Both the position numbers and the translations under genes were made by a program. The notes under the pieces were generated by a model, which had not been told where the DNA came from, searched no databases, and saw nothing but the letters and a program-made list of their open reading frames with translations. Of a DNA stretch of 64,000 nucleotides, positions 50,201-61,937 are shown in pieces. The stretch's first letter is position 1; each line of letters begins with the position of its first letter. This stretch comes from Eucommia ulmoides (taxonomy: Eukaryota; Streptophyta; Magnoliopsida; Garryales; Eucommiaceae). The stretch spans positions 11,792,365-11,856,364 of the forward strand of contig CM028327.1 of assembly GCA_016647705.1 (NCBI GenBank), in the 5' to 3' direction.

Positions 50201-53200
50201 ACGCAGAGCTTATAGGGCATAGGGATGCCAATTAAAATTGAACCTACCAGTAACCGAGCGAAACCGTACTGAACGGTCCGGTTTTGAAACCGACTAAATG
50301 GTTTTGGTTTTGGTTTCGGTTTTGAAATTAGCAATCGAAACGGTTTTCGTTTTAGTTTTGGTTTTGATTTTGGTTTTGGTTTTGGTTTTGAAATAATAAC
50401 CATGTAACTAAACCGCATAACCGAACCAAGTAATTGGACCGTGTAACCGATATTTTCGATTTATTTTTATGATATATATACCCTTACTTTTTTATATATT
50501 TACAATTTAACCTATAATACACACACACACACACACACACGTGTTTTTTTTAATTATTATTTATTTACACTTTAACCTCTCCTATATATATACTAGCATA
50601 TAACTCGTGCCTGAAGACATAAGCAGAAAGAAATAACTTTAATATTTAGGCGATTAAGCAAAAAAATCAACAGACTCAACACCAAAAATATTATTACATA
50701 ATATACCGTCAGTACCCATAACAACAAACATCAAAACCAATAATGAAATTTAATTGTTAACATATGTTTTCACAGGCAATAAATTTCAAGAACAAAAATT
50801 ACTGAAACAAATATCAATAATTTAAGCACCTTATTATATCCCCACCAGCGTAGAAATTTTTCTCCGAATTCCTACAATGGTCAACGAAGTTAAGGAATTA
50901 TTAATGATAAATTTTTTATAAACAAAAGAGCAACGAAAGAAATTACTAATGGAAATAGTGTACCAATAATTCAATTGAGATCTTCACAATAGAACTTCTA
51001 GTTAGACAATATTCGTTGTAGAGAGAGATCCATCATCAGGGTTCTTAATATATATTAAAAAAAAAAAACTCAAAAAACACCCCAAAAATAAATCCTAAAA
51101 AAACTCAAAACTCCTAAAAAAAATTAGGAAAATTCTCCCAAAAGTTCCATCCCACAAAAACACCATTTTATGGAGTCCTGTAACAGTGATTTTTTTACAC
51201 ATGGGACGATCTTTAAAAAGTTATTTTTAGAATCTTGGGACCTCTAAAAAAGTTTCCCAAAAATTTATATAAAAATATTTTTTAAAAATCCACCCCAAAA
51301 ACTTTCGGTGACCACTTTTTTTTTTTCTTTTTTTTTAAATCATTGTAGGGGACATTGTGATGACACTGGGCCTCCCACACTTTTTTTTTTTTTTAAATAA
51401 AGGGCTCAAAATTCAAATTACACCACCTACTCATAAAAAAGAACAGAAATATAAAAATATGGGAACGGACACAAACAAAAACAATACTTTGGTTGGAACA
51501 AAATCACTAAACAAACACCACCTATATAATAGAGAATTTGGTAAAAAAAAAAAATTGAACTAAAATCTTACCTTCAAGACGTGCTGATCGCGTCGACAAT
51601 GTAAAGATTGCAGTGGTTTCCAAGTACTCACCTAAGGAATAAATCACAGTTGGGAAAAGTATAAAAATGAATCTCAAAATAACTAACTAAAATAAATCTA
51701 AATGATGGTAAAATAAATTTAAATAAAAAAAATTATGAAAAATTAGTTATGGAGGCTTAGATTTGGTGTTTGATCCGGCATGAGGAGGCAACACCGCCAA
51801 GGCTGCAACACCGGTTGCGTGTAATAGAGCGACGACCGGATCAATGTCTACCTTTCGGGTTGCCCAGCTAAGATACGGGTGCGATTTATATTGGTCATAG
51901 ATATAAGAGCGTCACCTCCAACAAATTGCTTTCTAGAAAAACAAAAAGTAATGGATCAAAGAAAATAATTTTTTAGTTATCGAAAGAAAACAAAAATTAT
52001 AAAACATTAGTTATTGAGACTCAGATCTGGGGTTTGATCAGGCATGACAAGGTGACACCGCCATGGCTGCAACACTGGTTGCACGCAAGAGAGCAACGAC
52101 AGGGTTGACGCCTCTGATGTACCTTTCGGGTTGCCCAACCAAGATACGGGTCGAAGGTCCCCATGTGCAATTTCTATAGCTTATAGATATAAGATCGTCA
52201 CTGCCTACAAATCCTACCTCAAGTCAATCGCAAATTTTAAGGGTGCGAAGTGCAATTTGGCCAAATCCATCGGATCTTTCATTGTCACCGTCGTCATTCC
52301 CGTCATCAAGAACAAAGTAGTCACTTACATTCCCCAAAACTGCCCTGCAAACACTCCCCAAAACTGGCCTGCAGACAAATATGGAATATTAAGTTTATGT
52401 TTACCCAGATCAAACGAAGGTCCAGATCAAATGGTTCAGTTCCATTCCCAGAAATATGAGAACGATTCAATGCCATTCCCAGATCAAGTATGGATTCTGC
52501 AAGTATTACCAGATTAGGAAAGTGGAATCAATGGATTCCAGAAGAGACTTGACAACTTATGTGAAATAATTTATAACAAATTCATGTGAAAGTAGAATGT
52601 AGTAAAAAAATCCCATACATTAAACTAAAATTTAAATCAGTGAATTTTATCAAAAAAATTCAATGGAGATCTTATTGATACATTTTGCAGAAATCCCTTT
52701 TCGAGTTGGAATCCAAGCTTGTTGTGATGGAGTGCGAATTGAATTAGGCGGGAGGAACTCACACCGTAGGTGGAGATTGTAAAACGTTCGAAAGAGTTTG
52801 TGACATCCACCTGCAAAATTTGTAAAAATAAACAAACAATGAAGAAATCAATTGAGGAAATATGTCAAATAACAGACGATATTTTTCTGCATAGTTTCAA
52901 ACCATTAAAGTAATCACTTGCCTCTTCTGAAGCAGAATTCACAATATTCTAACTATTTCTGAGTTCAGATACCTGAGGAAATAAAATAAAAAATATTTGC
53001 TGTCAGCCAACAAAGATTAAGAAAAAGCGAAAGCAGAAGCAGAAGTTGAAGTATTGCTTCTTCTGACCTGGGACTTCCCTCAACTCCCTCAACTTAGCTT
53101 GGACTCTGTGGGACTTCCCTCAACTCCAAGAAAAACTATCGAGCGAAAAAACACAAAGATTATATAATAGTGCGACCAAGTAAACTTGGGACAAAAACAG

Positions 53201-54591
53201 AAATCTAGGAACAATTTTTTTAGGTTTAAAAAATCTGAAAGGAGAACAGAAACATGTTTTTTGTTCCCTTTTTTCTGATTTTGCTTTTGTGATTGGTGCT
53301 TTTGTGGAGCATTAAATTGTATTAAACTCGCACCAAGTAGCAATTTTTTGCTATTATTTACCAATAAATATAAATATAAGCATTAACTGAAGTCTAAAGG
53401 CAATTCAGAATTGATACACACACAACCTATAGGGACTAAACAATAGATTAAATATTTTTTAATGAAATAGGCCAATTAATTCTAAAATTAGTCAATTAAC
53501 CCCAATATATTTTTTTAACCTAATTAAAAATAAATAGAGAAAGGCATGAAGTTGAACATGGAAATGAATGAATTAGCGATGTTCTGGAAGGAACAAATTC
53601 ACATTTTTCAATTGTAGAACCAATTCAACAATGTAATAGCACAAATTGGTGAATGCTTTAGCGAGGTCCAAATAAAATGCCAATGAACAAAGTATTAAAA
53701 AAAAAATCTCAACACATGATACGACGATGCTTGGAGTTTTTTTTGGTGGAGTGACGTTTGGAGTTTTTTTTGAATTGTTGTGAACATGGGACAATTTTAA
53801 GAAAAATGAACATAATACGACGATTATTAGACCAAAAGCAATTGGGACCAAACCCTCACTGAAATGATAAAAATTGATGGTTCTATGTGTGTTTTACAAA
53901 CAAAGATTAAGAGATCAAAATACAACGTGAATCAGTGTCTAACATGCATAATATAGTTCCAAAGCTCGGGTAATAAATTTGGCGTTTTTTAAACAGAAAT
54001 ATTTAACGTATGTTATCACCTGCTTGCACAAACGCAGACATTGTTTCAGAAGTTTTTCAACAAAAAACAGGAGGAAGAAGTAAATGCCCAGTCTAGTATC
54101 CCATAAATCTCACCGGAGTGGAGGTTCAAACAGGATTTTGATTTCTTGTTAAAATATTGTGAAAAATTCATAGCACAACCTCGAATGCTCCTTTTTTCCC
54201 TCTAAGCTACCAAAGAAGTTTGAGCATGCCCTAAAAATGAAGAAACACAAATCCACTAAATGAAACAAAAATAAAAAATCAAAAAATCAGATCAGGAGAA
54301 CATGACGATCTAAATCAAACAAATAACCAAAAGCCAGAATAAGCAACACTTATTTAGTTTATTACCCTTCCATACGCATCGATGTCGAGGCCATTAGCGA
54401 GTAGTTTGGCTAGATCTTCCCTAAGAAACCTCTGCTTCGCCCCCGTCCTCCTCTGTAGAACTTCAATTAGAGTCCTCGTCGCCTTAATCAACGATTTACT
54501 AAATCAAGCAAACCACAGTCAGCTAGTCCATCGATGCAATTACATAGCTATCAAGCCTTAGATTCTTTAATATCCCATCCTTCCGTACCAA

Positions 54592-54630
<39 letters not shown>

Positions 54631-57600
54631 TTAATTGTGAGATAGTGAACTCATCTAAAAAACCAACCACATCTGGATTCACCTGCACAAACATCTTGTA
54701 TAAGGATATATTCCAACACTCCTCGTATAATACTTTTGTTCCTCAAAAACAAAAGCAATTTTCATGATCAACATATCAAAACATTCAGCTAAATCAAGGC
54801 TAATCACATTGATGCAAATCTAGAGGGTAATCTGCCAATATTGTCTAGAAATCATGGCGTTCAAATATCGAACAGAGATGGAGGATGAACAAAAATGTTT
54901 TGTGAGCAGCAGTATGAGAAAAAGTTTAGAATCACAAACACAAACGCAATGAGATCAATCACTTGACAAAGAACAAAAACAAAATTAGCAATTAAATGTA
55001 TGTACCTCTCGCCTGTATGCTTTGAAAAATGTAGGGAAAATGGAGAGGCAGCAACTGTTCCCAGATAACTTACAACAAAAATAGAAATCCGATAATAGTA
55101 GCAATTAAATGTATGTACCTCTCACAATGGTGCTGATGGCCGATGTTTCATGGAGTTGAAATCGAGGTGGTGGATGTGAGAAATCAAGAGGGTTCACGGC
55201 GCAAGGGTGATGGAGTGTCCAAATCCGACCATAGCCGACCAAACCACGATGTTGGCTTCACAAATCACCAGCTCAAAGCCCAGATCCAGCCAGATTCGGC
55301 CAAATCGGAGTTCGAGGCGTTGGTGTTGCCGACCGCGACGGAGAAGTGGTGTTTCGGCTATAGGAGCGATGGCGACGGGGGATGGCAATTGTGGACAGCG
55401 GTTGGGAACGGTGATGGCGATGGATAGCCGATCAACCATTGCACGATCGATAGCCGGACCAACTGCCGATCAAGCATTGCTGACTATCGCCATTCAAACC
55501 CTCGTTGAGATGCACGTCCTCGCCAAGCTGCACTGTCATCGTTAGGATTGGAGCGAGGGAGAAGAAGAGAGAGAGACGTACCTATGGACGATCGAAAGCA
55601 GTGGTCGGCGATAGCATGGGGACGGCAGTTGGAGCGAGGGAGATAAAGGGAGAGAGAGACGTACCTACGGATGGCCGAAAGCAATGGTCGGCAATGGGCT
55701 ATAAGAGTGAGAGGGAGAGAAGTAGGAGACGATGAGAGCGCATGAGGAGGCTAGGCTAGAGTAGGCTGGGAGAGAGAGAGAAATTTGAGAGGCACAATCT
55801 AGGGTTGGAGAAATGGAATAAGTGCCAGTGGACGGCGATGGGGTGGCGATGGAGATCGCTTCGGATGAGGAGAGAGAGAGAGAGAGCTACTGAGATTGAT
55901 TAGGGAGAGAAGAGAAAGTGAGAGAGAGATTATTAGAAAGAAATTAAAGAAATAAAATTTGAAAAATCTTAAATAGTTTCGCGGTTTTGGTTTTGGTTTT
56001 GTAAAAATTTAAATGGTTCGATTTTAAAACCGTTTAAAAAAATCAGCGGTTTTGGTTTTGGTGTTGGTTGGGTATATGTCTAACGGTTTTTGTTTTGTAT
56101 GAAACCGAACCATTGACATCCCAAATAGGGCACAATGAAGGTGACAAAACTTTGTGTTGAGGAGCAGTTAAGCCAAGAGGGGTATGCATGTAAACTTCCT
56201 CAAGGAGATTGTCGTTGAGGAACACATTCTTGACATGCATCTGAAAAAGGTTACATTTGTGAATGGCAACGACGACAATGAGAGTATGGACAGATATAAG
56301 TCTAGTTATAGGAGCAAATGTCTCTTCGTAGTCGATGCCATTTTCTTGAGCGAATCCTTTTGCAATAAATCGGGTTTTATAGTGTTCAACAGAGCTATCA
56401 GAAAGTGTTTTGATTTTGAAAATCCACTGGCATTCAAAAAGAGTTTTTCCAGGACGGATGTTAACCAGATCCCAAGTATAAGTTTTGGTTAGGACATGAA
56501 GTTCTTTGTCCGTTGTTTTTTGCCAAAGAGGGTTAGTACTGGCATCTTTATAGGATTGAGGTTGATGTAGATTAAGTATGGGAAAACAACGAAAATTACG
56601 AAGATGTGGGGGAGAATGTGTTATGCTGCTAGAACAACTAGGATTCTCTGGGACTAACTCAGTTGGTGCAATAGCTAAAGTTATTGGGACAGACTTGAGG
56701 GAGTCATACTCAGGATCCATAAACGGAGTCGGAAAGTTAGTGGGGTAGCTGGAGGATCTATTTGAGGCTTAGTGATATTTGTGCTTGGATGATAGAAAAA
56801 GAAGTCTATGGATGAATTAGTGAAATATAGATGATTGGTGGTAAATGTTGATTGAAACTTGGATATGGAGGAAACATTGTGTTTCCAGAAAGTGACATGA
56901 CGAGAAATATAGAGAATTAGAAACGGGATCCCAAAATCGATATCCTTTATGTCAATTCCATGTCCAAGGAAACAACATACTCGAGCTCGAGATTCAAGTT
57001 GAGTATGTTGATGAGGTTGTAAGAGGACAAAGCAAGCACACTCAAAGACTTTTAAGAGACTCTAATAAGGAAAAACTTTATGTAATTTCTCATAAGAGCA
57101 AAGATTACCGATGATAGGTGGAAGGACATGATTGATGGTATAGATGGCAGTAAGAGCACCTTCTCCTAGAAGCGCTTCGGACAAGAGGATGAAATGAATA
57201 GTGCGCAGACAATATCTACGATATGCCGATGTTTACGGTCAGCTCGATCATTTTGGGCAAAAGTGTCAGGATAAGATCTATGGGGAAGTGTGTCATGTTT
57301 TTTAAGGGTGGCAATAGAAGAGTGATCCTTGTATTCCATGGCATTGTTAAATTTGAAGATTTTTATACTACGGAAAAATCGAGTTTGAATCATGGCAACA
57401 AATTCTAAATAAATTTGAGGTAATTCGAAACGCTTATGCATGAGGTACAACTAGGTGTACCGAGAGTAATCATCAGTAAATATGGCAAATTATTTAGATT
57501 ACACCATTGTGGTAGAAGGTGAAGGCCTCCAAACATCAGAGTGGACTAGGTTAACGGGTAAATGAGAGATTGAGTCACTAGTGGAAAAATGTAAGTTGTG

Positions 57601-60600
57601 TTGTTTAGTTTGTTGACATTGAAGGTAATTGAGATGTTTGGTAGATACCGAGCCTAATTTCCCACTAGAGGCTAAAGTGCGAATATGTCTGGTTAATGCA
57701 TGGCCTAACTGAGAATGCCAAAGGTTGAGAGAAGATGAATCAAGTGATGATGATGTGGATGATGGGTGTGATAGTGATAGCATTGAGGATGATGGGTTTG
57801 ATAGTGATAGCATTGAGGATGATGATGGTGAAGATGAATCCGGTGATGATGATGAGGATAGTGGTGGTGGTAGTAGCAGTGGTAATAAGGATGATGATAG
57901 TGACGATAATGATTGTGGTGGGGTTGCACAAGTTGTTGAAGGGACACAGGGTGGGGGGTTGAGGTGGAAGGTGCAAACCACTGAGTTCAAATAGATGTTC
58001 AATTTTACGACCAATCCCAAGGGTTTTTCCTATTCGAGTATCATGAACACGACAACCAGTATTAGAAAATATTACTTCAAGTCTCAATCACATAGTTGCC
58101 TAACAGATAAAAGGTTTAAAGTAAGTTTTGGAATTAAGTACGTATTAGAAATAGAAATATGTGAAGCAAAAATATGACTGGTATGACTAACACGCATATG
58201 AGAAACATTAACAATATGAATTATTAGAGCATTCACAACGGATAGTTTGGATGAGAATATGTTGTATCAAAAGTCGTATGATTACGACAGATTGAATCAA
58301 GTAACCAAGAAAAATTACATGTAGTAAGTAAAAGGATTGGGAAAAAGTTTGTATCAAAACTGGAGAGAAAGCATTTGAAGATTGAAGTTATATCCCCAAT
58401 AGAGATGGAAACGACGTGAAAGCAAAATCAGACTCCTTATTGGCAACAAGAACGGCTGGTGAAAGACAACCCTTGGACATCGCCGTTGTATCAGATTAAC
58501 AATATACAAGAAAGCGTATTGTAAGATGTGAATCTGGTGACAAATGGATTCAGAATGCTGAAAATGTCCAAGAATGGGTCTAAGATCATGAGGAATTGAT
58601 TGATGAACTCTTCAACTGATCAAAACACCGTGATGAACCGAATCAACAATATAAGGAGAAGTATGTTGTATGTTCCGAATTTAAATAAACTGTGGTTCTG
58701 GATGGATTCAGAACACAGAAATTAGTCAGGAACCGATTTTGTACCTTCAAGAACCATTCAATAAACTGGTGAACCGATCCAAAGAAGTTGTCAAGCAGTC
58801 CTGAATCGGTCAATAGTCGACCATAGTTGACCAAAATACGCGTGGCAATGACGTGGCAGGTAAGGTGACGTGTCAGACTGGGCGACACAGGATCTGCCAT
58901 GTCTACTGACATGGCATTAGCAAGGTAGGTTTGACCTGTTGACGTGGTGATGATGTAAACTGATGACGTGGCGGATTGAGACGGTTGACGTATACGCTGA
59001 CGTGGTAGCTTTGGTCTGTTGATGTGGTGATGAGGTGGCCGATGTCGTGTGGACAATTGGCAGATGACGTGTGGGCCACGTGGTGTTATGTAGGGCCAAC
59101 ATGGCCTATTAACGGGCATGGGATGGTGAATGACGGAGAGGCAGAGCACTAGGTGGCGCGTGAGAGTGCATGTGAATTCCGACGGCAGTGTGATTGGGGG
59201 CATTTTGTTCTTCTCAACGAGACGATTTAGATAGTGTGGTGGCTGATGATGTCAGAGCAACGATTGTTTTTGTAGAGGCAAAAAATAGTGATGACGGTGG
59301 TGATATTCTGGTTGCGCGTGGAAGGATGGTTTTGTTGTTCGTCGGTGGCGTTGGACTCACTGTGTCAACAGGATTCTGGTGGTGGTAGTGGATTTGATGT
59401 TGAGTTTGTTGAATGGTTAAAGTTAGGGTTGTGGACAAGGTTTGAGAAAAAATTGGGTTGTAGAAATTTAGTAGGAACAAGGCCAGATAGAATTGACCCG
59501 TTACGCCATGTTAGAAAAATTGAGAGGCGGAATATTGAGATAGACTGAGACGATTGCATTGATAGTTGTGAGAGGTACAATATTATAAAGATATATAAAG
59601 GGTCTATATATAGACAATTATTAGGGTTTTCTTAGTGGGATTAGGGTTTAATTTTCTTCCTGAGATTAGGATTTAACCTAGTAGGTGAAAGACGTAACAA
59701 TTCTTTTTCTCTCGCCACTGCCAAAGGCTATAAAATGCTGCTGCTGCCAACAATAGAGTTTGTCCACAAGTTCCCCTCGCATCCCCAATTTCGATCGGAA
59801 AATTGCTCTGTCTAATTTGCGATCCGAAAACAACTTTCTAAAAAAGAAGAGGAAAATCTGTTTTGTTTGGACAAGCGTTGAAAACAATTTTGAGCCAACA
59901 GTTACAAAAGAAACAAATTCTTGTCCGATCCCACTTGCGTAACTTGAATTTCTCCAAGTCCAAAAACATTCTTAAATTAATCAGCCCAAGAACATACCTT
60001 CCAATTATTTCTTTGTGATATAAGAAAGCTTTTGGTAACGTGTTATTGAAGCCATGCAATTGGAAATTAATGCATGTAATGTTTTTAGATTGTTATATGT
60101 TTATTTCCATTTCCAATTATAAGGTTCCAATTCCACAGAACCTGTAAACTAATGTGTAAATTTTACAACGAGAGCATACTTTTCGTATTCAAAAGATCCG
60201 TTTATAACTCATACTTTGTTTCTTCTTTCGTTGGCAAGAGAAATACTACTAGCGTATTTTTTGATAATATTCACACACTCAATAACCAAGGTCTTTTAAA
60301 ATTTTTGTAATTTGATGGGATTAAAGACCTTAGAGGTATCAATGCCCATTTATAGAGAAAATCACAAAGGGTGTATCATTTCCAATAGATGTTTACTGAA
60401 TAGATGTGATCCTTGAGACCAAGAGTCACATCTATTCACATAGTGACTATTCATGAAACTTGGGACCATGCGAACGTTCCGCAAGTCGACCCGACCCGCT
60501 GCATAATCCAACACAACTAAGCATGCTGCAAGTGTTGTTTCCTAGTGCACAGTCTTGTGTATTTATTATCATAAATGGATGAATTCCAAACTTCAATATC

Positions 60601-61191
60601 TTTAATACTAGTGAATTGTTGATACAGGGGATAGTGGGATCAGGCCTATGCTATGTGGTGATGTCATGGTGTGTTAAAAAGAGAGGTCCTGTCTTCACCG
60701 CCGCATTTAGCCCTTTCATACAAATATTTGTTGCTGTTTTTGATGTCTCTATCCTCCATGAGCAAATTCACCTTGGAAGGTGAGCATTTATTTTTCTGGC
60801 ATTCTTCTTCAAAGATTAAGGCTCGTTTGATTACGCAATTAAACACTTAAATTTTTTTACCATTTTGTAAATAAAAATTTGTACAAAGATAATTTTTTTG
60901 AAGTTAAAAGTATTACTGCACTTTATAAATTCAACACCTAAAATTTTCAACACTTAAAATTTAAGCGTTATGAAAACTGGCCTTGATATTTATCATTTCC
61001 TAAGAGTTGTTTGCTTTTCATGATATACTAGTGTTTTGGGATCAGTTCTTGTAATTGTTGGGTTATACATCCTTCTATGGGGTAAAAGCAATGAAGCAGA
61101 TGCTTGTTCCAAGAAGAATGCTCAAGGAGTGGAAGCAGATGGAGGAGATTGTAGGATACCAGTCACTGCTATCAATCCAAACACAAGTTAA
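47221..61191 (+). CDS. WAT1-related (MtN21/EamA, UMAMIT-type) membrane transporter, 6 exons, 355 aa
   Basis: Exons 47221-47402, 47582-47644, 47753-47869, 48068-48461, 60628-60779 and 61032-61191 splice in frame with GT-AG borders and total 1068 bp. The protein is a ten-helix drug/metabolite-superfamily carrier with two EamA halves. Family hallmarks are visible: NILVKKVLNEGVN in helix 1, GTLTQYFFLFGLKLTSATFT and NTVPVITFILALPFG in the first half, RSWAIGSIFLAIGSLLWASW opening the second, then GLCYVVMSWCVKKRGPVFTA and SVLVIVGLYILLWGK. The family exports amino acids or auxin-related compounds at plasma membrane or tonoplast; the substrate here is unknown. The ATG at 47221 was chosen because MDVFEPWKPVIAML matches the family N terminus. 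Intron 4 (48462-60627) is 12.2 kb against the usual few hundred bases, because transposons are nested in it. The coding frame looks undamaged. Confidence 0.93.
48946..49124 (-). repeat. 3' LTR of the intronic copia element
   Basis: About 179 bp from TGTTAGAA to TTAGCA on the + strand, bordered on its inner side by the polypurine tract. Divergence from the partner LTR is obvious by eye. Confidence 0.8.
50212..50219. repeat. Left 8-bp target duplication of the hAT element
   Basis: ATAGGGCA, matched exactly at 56125-56132 on the other side. Confidence 0.85.
50519..50540. repeat. (AC)n microsatellite
   Basis: About eleven AC dinucleotides near the left end of the hAT element. Confidence 0.9.
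51740..52210 (+). repeat. Direct duplication of about 200 bp inside the hAT element
   Basis: Two segments share GTTTGATC.GGCATGA, then GCTGCAACAC.GGTTGC and CTACCTTTCGGGTTGCCC-type runs in the same order, starting near 51740 and 52000. The second is followed by an open frame (52131-52517) of unknown nature. Confidence 0.7.
54366..54498 (-). pseudogene. Captured exon of an IST1-like (ESCRT-III/Vps4 regulator) gene within the hAT
   Basis: On the minus strand a 133-bp open segment reads KSLIKATRTLIEVLQRR, then FLREDLAKLLANGLDIDAYG and R. This follows the plant IST1-domain pattern (CKSLIK, RIEV, FL..DIA.LL..GLD..AYGR). It is preceded by an intron-like TTTAG and followed by GTAATA, and the phase at its start fits a split Cys codon as in CKSLIK. 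IST1 proteins regulate Vps4 at multivesicular bodies. No convincing neighbouring IST1 exons were found, so this is read as a gene fragment carried by the transposon. Recognition is by remembered family pattern, not by alignment. Confidence 0.6.
54596..54627. repeat. (ATA)n microsatellite
   Basis: About ten ATA/TAA triplets in a row inside the hAT element. Confidence 0.9.
56125..56132. repeat. Right 8-bp target duplication of the hAT element
   Basis: ATAGGGCA, identical to 50212-50219. Confidence 0.85.
58850..59085 (+). repeat. Array of TGACGTGG-type motifs in the copia Gag region
   Basis: ACGTGG or ACGTGT cores occur many times within about 240 bp, spaced mostly 20-40 bp, in a diffuse tandem repeat of the copia Gag region. 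The core resembles G-box/ABRE sites, but the array may simply be repeated coding sequence. Confidence 0.55.
59509..59699 (-). repeat. 5' LTR of the intronic copia element
   Basis: About 191 bp, related to 48946-49124 through shared runs such as GAGAGG.GGAATATTGAGA and TTTATATATAGACA. It contains a TATATATAGAC promoter-like run and has a short extra internal repeat compared with the other LTR. Confidence 0.8.
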
Positions 61192-61937
61192 AACAGCATT
61201 TTGTTTTCGGTTGATTGGAAATAGGAACAAAAACTGATAATTTAAAGATTTGCAATATTATACGCATTTTCTTTTTTCGCACGTCTTTAGGATTTGCTTA
61301 CAAGTCAAAATAAAATAAAATAAAAAGTAGATTCCTAATAATTTTTTCCCTTTTTTTGTGAGTTTAGAGAGATGGTTTCAATTAAAATACAATCAAGATA
61401 GGGACTTCATGAATTATTCCTTGTTTAAATTTTTTATTTCAATAAAAATTGAAATTATTTTTGTTTCAAAAAAAATTATTCTTTCTTGAATTTCAACACA
61501 ACACCGCAGATATGCATGGGCTTCTTTGCTTGAGTTTTCAAAAATTTGGAAAATTGTAAAAAATTATATGGTTTAGCTTTGAACAAGTCATGACCACAAA
61601 TAAAATAAAATAAAATAAAAATAAAAATTGTCAATAATATGTTCAAATTTTGAAAATTAAAAATGATGTGATTGATTGACTGAAATATACTCTAGAAAAA
61701 GAGATAATAATTATGTTTATTGGGGGAAATGTGTGGCAAAAAAATAATTACAGATAAACAAGAAATAAATAAAAAAAAAATTAAATTAAATTTATTAACT
61801 ATAATATTAGAACTAGGCGATGTGATAGAATGAGCATTCAAAAATTAGACTTTTATTATTTAATTTTCCGAAGTAACATAAATTATAAAAAAAAAAAAAA
61901 AAAAAGGAGATGCACCATTAACTTCCAAAATACAAAA
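61192..61937. other. WAT1 3' flank, AT-rich
   Basis: Holds the 3' UTR of the transporter, with A-rich runs such as AAAATAAAATAAAATAAA at 61307 and 61600. No further gene is seen. Confidence 0.6.

Larger units (their letters stand above)
50220..56124. mobile_element. hAT-type DNA transposon (5.9 kb, no transposase seen) inside the copia
   Basis: Ends are TAGGGATGCCAAT at 50220 and, inverted, TTGGGATGTCAAT at 56124, a typical plant hAT terminal repeat. The flanks carry an exact 8-bp duplication ATAGGGCA (50212-50219 and 56125-56132), the hAT hallmark. Removing the element makes the copia RT region continuous. Both ends have subterminal GGTTTTGGTTTT arrays (50300-50393 and 55980-56085) in the same orientation. 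No hAT dimerisation domain or DDE core was found in any frame, so it is non-autonomous. The interior has a duplicated segment (51740-51950 and 52000-52200), a captured host-exon candidate and a GC-rich right end (55143-55750). Confidence 0.85.
48946..59699 (-). mobile_element. Ty1/copia LTR retrotransposon (fossil) split by a hAT transposon
   Basis: The element reads on the minus strand, with LTRs at 59509-59699 (5') and 48946-49124 (3'). Each starts TGTTAGAA on the + strand, and a polypurine tract complement (TCCCCTCAAACTT) follows the 3' LTR at 49125. Without the inserted hAT it is about 4.8 kb, normal for copia. Parts in coding order: Gag region about 58100-59480; GAG-pre-integrase (LWHSQLGHA) and integrase 57160-57760; reverse transcriptase N part (QWIFKIKTL, RFIAKGFAQ, DYEETFAPI) 56133-56720; RT C part (YEDDMIITG) and RNase H 49140-50211. 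The polyprotein is broken in many places. The two LTRs differ clearly, so insertion is old. Confidence 0.88.
48462..60627 (+). other. 12.2-kb intron 4 of the WAT1-related gene
   Basis: The donor GTGAGT at 48462 and the acceptor ATACAG ending at 60627 bracket a minus-strand copia element, which holds a hAT element. About 480 bp of ordinary intron remain on the left and about 930 bp on the right. Splicing keeps phase 0 (VIYA then GIVGSG). Confidence 0.9.

Noticed and set aside
52131-52517. 128-residue frame inside the hAT element
   Set aside because: It starts within a duplicated non-coding segment and shows no recognised domain or transposase signature. A captured fragment cannot be excluded, so it is mentioned only with the element.
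57705-57994. Asp/Ser-rich and Met/Val-rich frames near 57.8 kb on the + strand
   Set aside because: Antisense of a Ser/Pro low-complexity segment in the copia polyprotein region; a simple GATGAT-type repeat explains them.
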